A DNA stretch of 64,000 nucleotides from Macellibacteroides fermentans (GTDB lineage: Bacteria > Bacteroidota > Bacteroidia > Bacteroidales > Tannerellaceae). The stretch is taken from positions 395,001 to 459,000 of the forward strand of contig NZ_JACCCY010000003.1 of the NCBI RefSeq assembly GCF_013409575.1, given 5' to 3'. This document shows positions 58,830 through 64,000 of this stretch, in pieces. The number at the start of each line of letters is the position of its first letter. The first letter of the stretch is position 1. The translations under genes were made by a program, and so were the position numbers. The notes under the pieces were generated by a model that made no database searches, was not told the DNA's origin, and was given only the letters and a program-made list of their open reading frames with translations.

Positions 58830-59756
58830 TCACTCATCTATGGAATGATTATCTCCTGTCTCATAGTTCATTAGTGTAGCTTTAATTATATTAATCATAT
58901 CTTTACGAAATGATTCTGGAGAAAGAACAGCCAGTTTATCCCTACACCAAAGAAACTTTTGTTTCAAATCATAGGTGGGTCGAACAAATATCTCGAAATC
59001 TGTATATTTATCTGTATGTAATATTTCTACTTGTGAAGCGTGTAACGGCACATCTCTTAAATAAGAATCTTGAGGCCAAAATGCCCTGAAGCGAATTGCA
59101 ATTGGCTCATGCTGGCGAATAATTCCAAAACAATGTTCAAAATATTGCTCAGGAGACTGACTGTGGGCAACCCCTTTTAACAAGCGAGGTTTATCATCAA
59201 CAATGCAAATTTCACTCATTCGCTCCAAAGCACATGTAATAGCATTATTGTTGTCACATAAGTCTCCTATAACATACCAACGTTGTTCAAATAAACGGAC
59301 AAAGGCAGGAAAGAATTCAATCTTTCGGGCATCTTTATAGTGTGATTTGTATGTGAATGAAAGCATTTGTCCCCGATCAATCGCATCCATTACTATCTGC
59401 AAATGAGAAGCTCCGGGTGGCGCCTGCTCAATCATGACATCCTCTCTATTCTGTACTCTTTCAGCCAGATTAGCAATTCTAAAAGCACTCAACAACCATT
59501 CTTGGAGATCATTATTTTTAAACCCTTCCGGGCGAACAATTTTGTAAAGATTCCCATCACTTTTATCACATTTAATATCTACATACATCAGAGACTCCGC
59601 CTCCCTACGATATCTGTTGAATGTTCTTTCAAATAATGGATCTCCATCTTCATTGGCCGAAGCGTACAGCCATTTCTTCTGAATGTCAGAAAAGGTAAGA
59701 GGCGAAGTACTTAGCGTATCGATCAGCCACATGCAGAACTTATATTTAAATATCAT
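58830..59756 (-). CDS. WYL-domain transcriptional regulator
   Basis: The 308-aa protein has an N-terminal winged-helix-like part (about 1-90; SDIQKKWLYASANEDGDPLFERTFNRYRR) and a WYL domain (about 125-200; GQMLSFTYKSHY, QRWYVIGDL, ITCALERMSEI), followed by the C-terminal WCX-like region. Such proteins bind DNA and sense ligands such as nucleic acid, and they often control phage-defence or DNA-damage genes. It lies 6 bp after the preceding gene in the cluster, so it probably regulates it. Confidence 0.87.
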   Translation of the reverse strand: MIFKYKFCMWLIDTLSTSPLTFSDIQKKWLYASANEDGDPLFERTFNRYRREAESLMYVDIKCDKSDGNLYKIVRPEGFKNNDLQEWLLSAFRIANLAERVQNREDVMIEQAPPGASHLQIVMDAIDRGQMLSFTYKSHYKDARKIEFFPAFVRLFEQRWYVIGDLCDNNNAITCALERMSEICIVDDKPRLLKGVAHSQSPEQYFEHCFGIIRQHEPIAIRFRAFWPQDSYLRDVPLHASQVEILHTDKYTDFEIFVRPTYDLKQKFLWCRDKLAVLSPESFRKDMINIIKATLMNYETGDNHSIDE

Positions 59757-59762
59757 ACCAGA

Positions 59763-59981
59763 CTAGCCAATTCGTTTCACATCCAAATACCCAACACTCA
59801 GTGCATTCATAGCCTTAAGGTCAACGCCATAAACACCTTTAAAAATAGCATTCAACTGAACTGCTGCCGGTCCACTCATTAAATTGGGCGCCATCGTTAC
59901 CATCTCCACGCTCATCCCCTTATCAATAACCATCCCGTTTGCATTCTTATGCATTTTAACCGTAATCCTGTATTTAGCCAT
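59763..59981 (-). CDS. 72-aa conserved protein (DUF6140-like)
   Basis: The 72-aa protein, from MAKYRITVKMHKNANG to GYLDVKRIG, has a beta-rich start and a GVDLKAMNALSVGYLDV end. I recall similar Bacteroidota proteins as DUF6140, without known function. It has no signal or membrane helix. It sits 6 bp before the WYL gene and 10 bp after the DUF1232-like gene. Confidence 0.6.
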   Translation of the reverse strand: MAKYRITVKMHKNANGMVIDKGMSVEMVTMAPNLMSGPAAVQLNAIFKGVYGVDLKAMNALSVGYLDVKRIG

Positions 59982-59991
59982 AAAAATTATA

Positions 59992-60297
59992 TTATTCCAT
60001 TACTAGTTTAACAATAAGTGCCCCCAACAATCCAACAAGTAGTACAGCTATAATTCCTGTTACAATCGTTATCCATTTCAATGTTTTAAATATTCCACGA
60101 ACCATGTCATTCGTCTGTCCTAACTCTTTTTCTAGTAAATTGAAGCCAGTTGAAGTCATAACAAAAAAATCGTCAACCCATCCGACAACTGGTATGTCCG
60201 GAATAACATCAATAGGGCTAAGCATATAAACAAATCCTAAAGCAGCCATTATCCATGCACCAAGTGTGCTTTTTCTTTCTTGAATTTCATTTTCCAT
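59992..60297 (-). CDS. DUF1232/YkvA-like membrane protein
   Basis: The 101-aa protein has GAWIMAALGFVYMLSPIDVIPDIPVVGWVDDFFV (about 13-46), the core of DUF1232/YkvA proteins, and a C-terminal membrane helix (about 74-98). YkvA proteins are small membrane proteins of unknown role, and often lie near stress or defence genes. It is in line with the cluster, 98 bp after the small membrane protein. Confidence 0.82.
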   Translation of the reverse strand: MENEIQERKSTLGAWIMAALGFVYMLSPIDVIPDIPVVGWVDDFFVMTSTGFNLLEKELGQTNDMVRGIFKTLKWITIVTGIIAVLLVGLLGALIVKLVME

Positions 60298-60395
60298 TTT
60301 TACCCGTATTTTATTATTTTATAAACTCGGGAGCAAAATAAGCATAATATCCCGCCAAATTCGGGCGGGATATTATGCTTATTCACATTTACTGA

Positions 60396-60653
60396 TTAAA
60401 ACCAGTTAAATAAATAATGCAATAAATATCCCAAACATAATATTATGCACATTCCGATGGTTACATAGACATCTGTAGCATCTTGTTCGTCGATTCTCGC
60501 ATAAATGAAATACATAAAGCACAAGCCTAGCACAACTAATGCTACATAAGAGATAATACTCCCAAAAGCTAAAAATGTTAATAAGCCTGTCACTCCAACA
60601 GAAATAAACATGGGCCAAAATAATTTTGCCCAATCTTTGTCTGATTTTGCCAT
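60396..60653 (-). CDS. small three-helix membrane protein
   Basis: The 85-aa protein has three hydrophobic segments (about 13-31, 33-50 and 63-83), with an IDEQDATDVYV loop between the last two. I do not recognise a family. Spacing to the coiled-coil gene is 4 bp, so it is co-transcribed with the cluster. Confidence 0.65.
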   Translation of the reverse strand: MAKSDKDWAKLFWPMFISVGVTGLLTFLAFGSIISYVALVVLGLCFMYFIYARIDEQDATDVYVTIGMCIILCLGYLLHYLFNWF

Positions 60654-60657
60654 AATT

Positions 60658-61077
60658 TTAAAAATTTAATTCAAGAACATCATTTTCATTATCTAGAATC
60701 TTTGTGAACTCAGCCAAGCTGCTCAACGGATTTTGTTCAACTATAGAACTTATACCTTTTAGAGATGCTATAATTAACTCTTTATCATTTGAAGCTAAAG
60801 CATTATCCAGCGTTTTATAATGTGCGGACAAGGCTACTTGTCTTTCAGAGAATACTGCTGTCAAAATATCTCTGAACATTTCATATCTCTTAGTTATCAC
60901 AAGTATCTGTTTCTCATTTTGCATTTCCAAAAATTGGATCTGCTTATCTAACCTCTGGTTTTCGGCCCAGATATCAGTTAGTTTATTTAAGTATTCTGGA
61001 TTCGCTGATATCGTATCGATAAACACATCAGCTAATCTATCCTTCGTTGTGCTTTTTATAATTTCATTTTTAGCCAT
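60658..61077 (-). CDS. coiled-coil cytoplasmic protein of unknown function
   Basis: The 139-aa protein (start at MAKNEIIKS; an upstream in-frame ATG overlaps the previous gene) has a likely coiled coil at about 35-60 (LTDIWAENQRLDKQIQFLEMQNEKQ) and further helices. There is no signal or membrane segment. It starts one base after the TM2-like gene ends, so it is coupled to it, and it may be a cytoplasmic partner of that membrane protein. Family not recognised. Confidence 0.65.
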   Translation of the reverse strand: MAKNEIIKSTTKDRLADVFIDTISANPEYLNKLTDIWAENQRLDKQIQFLEMQNEKQILVITKRYEMFRDILTAVFSERQVALSAHYKTLDNALASNDKELIIASLKGISSIVEQNPLSSLAEFTKILDNENDVLELNF

Positions 61078-61078
61078 A

Positions 61079-62677
61079 TTATATTTTTGATTGATTGATT
61101 TTACTATATTCTGTGCATACAAGAATTAAATGCTGAAGATCTTCCCTAAATTCATTAGTTTTAAAGAGTTCTCTATTTTTAGGAATACCTGTTAAAAATT
61201 TCCAAAAGGTAGGTTTACCAAATACTTGCTCCCTTAATGGAACATAGGCTTGAATAAAAGCTATATTGGCTTTCTCTAATGCTTCAAGAATTTCTTTTTG
61301 TCGTAAAATATATTTTTGATACTCTTGAATTCCAATTACAGCTTCATCTATGTATAAAAGCGCATTAGATGTTTGAGTTTGAACTTCACTCCTAGCCTCT
61401 TTGGTTCTAATATTTAAATCAATAATAGCAGATAAGCCATTAACAAAAACATTTAGACCAGTCAAAACGGCAGCATCAACAAAATCTTTTTTGGATAAAC
61501 TTTCATTTTCTAACTTAGTATTTAAGTTATCAAAAATAACAGTTAAATCCGACCCTAAGCTATCTAAAAAAACTTCGGAATTAAAACTGACATCCAAATT
61601 TGCAATCCCATTAATATTCATTTGATATTTTGGCATGTCACATTTAAAATAGTAATCAACCAACAAGCTCTGCTGCTTTGTTGATAATTTATTTTTCACT
61701 ATTCCTATAAGCTCTTTTGCAAGATACAAATTTCTATATACAGCAATTCGAGAAGAGATTAACCTATCAGAAAGTTCCTCATTACAAAATTGACATGAAT
61801 CATAAAGATCTCCTAATTCATCGCAACAAGCAGATAAACATCGAAGTCTATTCATTTCCATTTCCAGCTTATTTGAATTCCCAAATGTTATGACACTTTT
61901 AGCACCACGCGTTAAACTTCCCCAGAAAGTCTTATCTTTATTTGGATCTTCTATAAAATAATCCTCCTTTACATATATATTAATATTTTCAAGATCTTTA
62001 TTAACCTGTCCTATTTCCTTATTTACAATTTCATTAGCGCTATCATATGAATCAGATTTCCCAATCAACATACGATCTTCACTTTTGTTTTTTCTAAAAC
62101 AGTTTGCATTATAACGAAATACATGATAAGGAATTAGGAGAAAATCTAAAACAAGCATTAGTACAAGTATCAAAAAAATAATTCTAGTGAAAAGGTTATA
62201 TTCCGGAATATAAAATAATAGTTTTGGATATGTCCAATATATCATTATTGTTGAGAAATTAAATATAAATAAGACCAAGAATAAGATATAATTCACGAAT
62301 CCATCCCAACGACAAATCACGGTTTTATGAATACCAAAAAAACCAACTGTAAATAACAATAAATAACCCTTCCAAATTGGAAATGGACGTTTTCTTTCTT
62401 CGGAACTCATAAGATATGAAACCAAAAGAGCCATAAATCCCATTAAAAAAACATATACTACGACTGCATACTTCCAAAAATTGCCTCCTCTATCATAATT
62501 TTCTATTCGCTTTTTTATGTTTGAAAAAGAAGCGTCGTCTACGAAAGTTTTTTTCTCGTTAAGCACATTCAATGCTTCAATTGCATTTTTACTTAAAGGT
62601 TCTACCTTTTGTTCTTGTTTTTTTGAACAAGAACAAAGAATTATAAGAAATAATAATATAAAATATTTACTTTTCAT
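61079..62677 (-). CDS. multi-pass membrane protein with TM2-like segment
   Basis: The 532-aa protein begins with a lipoprotein-like signal (LIILCSC, cysteine about 17). Membrane helices follow at about 68-90, 104-120, 128-148 and 164-184. WKGYLLLFTVGFFGIHKTVICRWDG (102-126) resembles the TM2 domain pattern, in which a glycine-rich turn GxFGIHxFY joins two helices. Residues 200-532 are soluble, helical and cysteine-containing (CLSACCDELGDLYDSCQFC). It overlaps the glycosylase-like gene by 11 bp. Function unknown. Confidence 0.65.
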   Translation of the reverse strand: MKSKYFILLFLIILCSCSKKQEQKVEPLSKNAIEALNVLNEKKTFVDDASFSNIKKRIENYDRGGNFWKYAVVVYVFLMGFMALLVSYLMSSEERKRPFPIWKGYLLLFTVGFFGIHKTVICRWDGFVNYILFLVLFIFNFSTIMIYWTYPKLLFYIPEYNLFTRIIFLILVLMLVLDFLLIPYHVFRYNANCFRKNKSEDRMLIGKSDSYDSANEIVNKEIGQVNKDLENINIYVKEDYFIEDPNKDKTFWGSLTRGAKSVITFGNSNKLEMEMNRLRCLSACCDELGDLYDSCQFCNEELSDRLISSRIAVYRNLYLAKELIGIVKNKLSTKQQSLLVDYYFKCDMPKYQMNINGIANLDVSFNSEVFLDSLGSDLTVIFDNLNTKLENESLSKKDFVDAAVLTGLNVFVNGLSAIIDLNIRTKEARSEVQTQTSNALLYIDEAVIGIQEYQKYILRQKEILEALEKANIAFIQAYVPLREQVFGKPTFWKFLTGIPKNRELFKTNEFREDLQHLILVCTEYSKINQSKI

Positions 62678-63365
62678 ATATTAGAATTTTATTGTTAGAA
62701 ATTGCCTCCATCATGCCTACATACATCACTTCATTGCTTTTATGAGCTGCGGGGTGATAGCTATTTATTAAAAGTAGATTGTGTAATTGGGAATAAAATA
62801 TCCAATCATTTACCTCATTGAAAGTAACATCTTTATAAACTAAATCCCGGGCGGCTCTGAAAACTACATCTCCACCGCAAACAATAATATTTCCATTGAG
62901 AATATCCAGCTCCCGTCGGATAAAGGAAGCATACTTGGTTGCATGAGTATAAACCACATTGTCGTTAGCAACTGCACCACCGGTTTCTTTCTTTACATTA
63001 ACATAGGCATAAGGATACTCTTGAAGAGCCTTCATCTGATTATGCGGATCGAATGCATCATCAAGGGAAGGATAGGTTGAAGCTGTAATATGAGTTAGAC
63101 CATACAGCCATGCGGAAAGTCTATTAAAAAAGTTTCCATTTGGAGTGAGCCCGTTTATGCTTCCACTCCACTCCCGAACATCTTCGCCGTCGTTATCGTT
63201 TTGTTCTTTTAGAAGAAAAACAATACGACGTTTACTGTTTCTCCATAATAGATCTTCTTTACCTTTTCGATAAATCAAGCCATCATAGCAAAAACCTTGA
63301 TGCCCATTTTGAAGCATAGCATTCTTCCACTCACTAAAGAGCTCGTTTAGTTGTTCATTTATCAT
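62667..63365 (-). CDS. uracil-DNA-glycosylase-like fold protein
   Basis: The 232-aa protein shows the spaced motifs of the UDG superfamily: RIVFLLKEQNDNDGEDVREW (47-66) where UDGs have GQDPY or GExPG, YVNVKKETGG (121-130), IIVCGGDVVF (160-169) and INSYHPAAHKS (200-210), matching the HPSP-type motif. Catalytic-water residues differ from true UDGs, so it may act on another nucleotide, or only bind. It is first in the cluster, with a 485-bp gap upstream. The ATG at 63365 is the only reasonable start. Confidence 0.6.
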   Translation of the reverse strand: MINEQLNELFSEWKNAMLQNGHQGFCYDGLIYRKGKEDLLWRNSKRRIVFLLKEQNDNDGEDVREWSGSINGLTPNGNFFNRLSAWLYGLTHITASTYPSLDDAFDPHNQMKALQEYPYAYVNVKKETGGAVANDNVVYTHATKYASFIRRELDILNGNIIVCGGDVVFRAARDLVYKDVTFNEVNDWIFYSQLHNLLLINSYHPAAHKSNEVMYVGMMEAISNNKILIYEK

Positions 63366-63850
63366 ATCGCTATCAATTAAGGAGAAGTTGTAACAACGAA
63401 TTTTAAGGTTGACGGTAACTATTTAAGGTTAAGGTCTAAATCTGACCATTTAATAAAAATTCTGTATTAAATTATGGCTTTGTTTGTTCATAAAGTTTCA
63501 GAAAGTATATTACGGTCAATAGTGTTCATTAAAAACTGTTGTAATCAATAATTCTCTGTATTTCTCATTTATTAATTTATTAATGCTGCAAAACTACTAA
63601 TATAATTGAATAAAAAAAATAATATTTTAATTAAATACATTCAACTATAAAAAATCAGAAACATACTTATCCAATCATTCTCGAAATATCTTACAATCCC
63701 TGTGTATACAATCTGTCTATACCAAATTATCGCCAATGATAAACACAGCATCCTTAAGAGTAAATCATTACTTTCAGGCAGATAATTAAGAAAATTAATT
63801 CATAACATCCACCTGAAAGTCAGATTGGTAAGGGTTAATTTCGGCTCTCT
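63366..63850 (-). promoter_or_regulatory. AT-rich region upstream of the GTPase/WYL cluster, with -7 box
   Basis: This 485-bp gap has no gene. On the minus strand TAGTTTTG at 63589-63596 fits TAnnTTTG but has no clear TTTG at -33. It would give a long leader of about 215 nt. Short inverted motifs occur, but nothing stands out as an operator. Confidence 0.4.
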
Positions 63851-64000
63851 TTATTTTTTTAATGCGGACATAATTGCACCTGCAGTACATCCAATTGCTC
63901 CCCCAATCAATGCGGGAACCAAAAGAGGAGCACTAAATACCGCAGCAATACCAACTCCAGCTGTGGCTCCAATGCCGGCAATAGTTGTTGTAGTTAGAAC
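63851..64000 (-). CDS. C-terminal end of a glycine-rich hydrophobic protein (partial)
   Basis: The frame is open from the right edge to a TAA at 63851-63853. It codes for at least 49 residues, VLTTTTIAGIGATAGVGIAAV and then SAPLLVPALIGGAIGCTAGAIMSALKK, a glycine/alanine-rich membrane-type segment like glycine-zipper or GTPase-associated hydrophobic tails. The gene continues outside the window. It has the same direction as the cluster and may belong to it. Confidence 0.5.
   Translation of the reverse strand, partial: VLTTTTIAGIGATAGVGIAAVFSAPLLVPALIGGAIGCTAGAIMSALKK

Overview
The window looks like a chromosomal segment of a Bacteroidota genome, most likely a gut-type Bacteroidales close to Parabacteroides; the species cannot be fixed from here. 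The support is: promoters of the Bacteroidota type (TTG-19/21-TAnnTTTG) before the rRNA, tRNA-Leu and several protein genes; many lipoproteins with a short lipobox; an alpha2-type glycyl-tRNA synthetase; a PorX-type regulator; LytTR regulators; and a GH29 fucosidase.

Layout. 1-3140 is the 5' part of an rRNA operon on the minus strand (16S, tRNA-Ile, tRNA-Ala, 5' third of 23S), with two tandem promoters at 3347-3555. pncB follows at 3727. 4900-7535 is an accessory intergenic zone with a 94-bp array of four palindromes, a hairpin repeat, and a group II intron with an intact reverse transcriptase. 7587-23432 carries a fucosidase, a membrane-bound LytTR regulator, an alpha/beta-hydrolase, a divergent IMP dehydrogenase, an NhaC antiporter plus dicarboxylate symporter pair, an exonuclease, and a six-gene operon for a MacAB-TolC-type exporter with its own LytS/LytTR two-component system; the MacA-like adaptor gene is frameshifted. 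23550-25460 is a second group II intron, with a stop codon inside its reverse transcriptase, placed directly after the terminator of a transglutaminase lipoprotein gene. 28295-43965 is mostly housekeeping: FKBP lipoprotein, glyS, parC, S41 peptidase, tRNA-Leu, transporters, porX, tsaE and rnr.

44057-55721 is again accessory: an SMP-30-like lipoprotein, a second copy of the hairpin repeat and of the palindrome array, an ISAs1-family element with a 10-bp target duplication, an outer membrane protein / beta-propeller lipoprotein / small lipoprotein group, an acetylxylan esterase-like protein, a nucleoside hydrolase and an IS256-family element.

55753-63365 is an AT-rich run of nine minus-strand genes, tightly spaced or overlapping: a uracil-DNA-glycosylase-like protein, a TM2-like multi-pass membrane protein, a coiled-coil protein, a small membrane protein, a DUF1232/YkvA-like protein, a 72-aa protein, a WYL regulator, a GTPase with a hydrophobic C-terminus, and a GTPase carrying two nearly identical acyl-carrier-protein-like modules. 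A WYL regulator beside paired GTPases and membrane proteins suggests a membrane-linked stress or conflict (defence) system, and this is the best candidate for something undescribed. The other strong signal is the pair of 94-bp intergenic elements at 5143-5236 and 45405-45498: four GACnnnnGTC palindromes exactly 22 bp apart, the same outer arms, but different cores.
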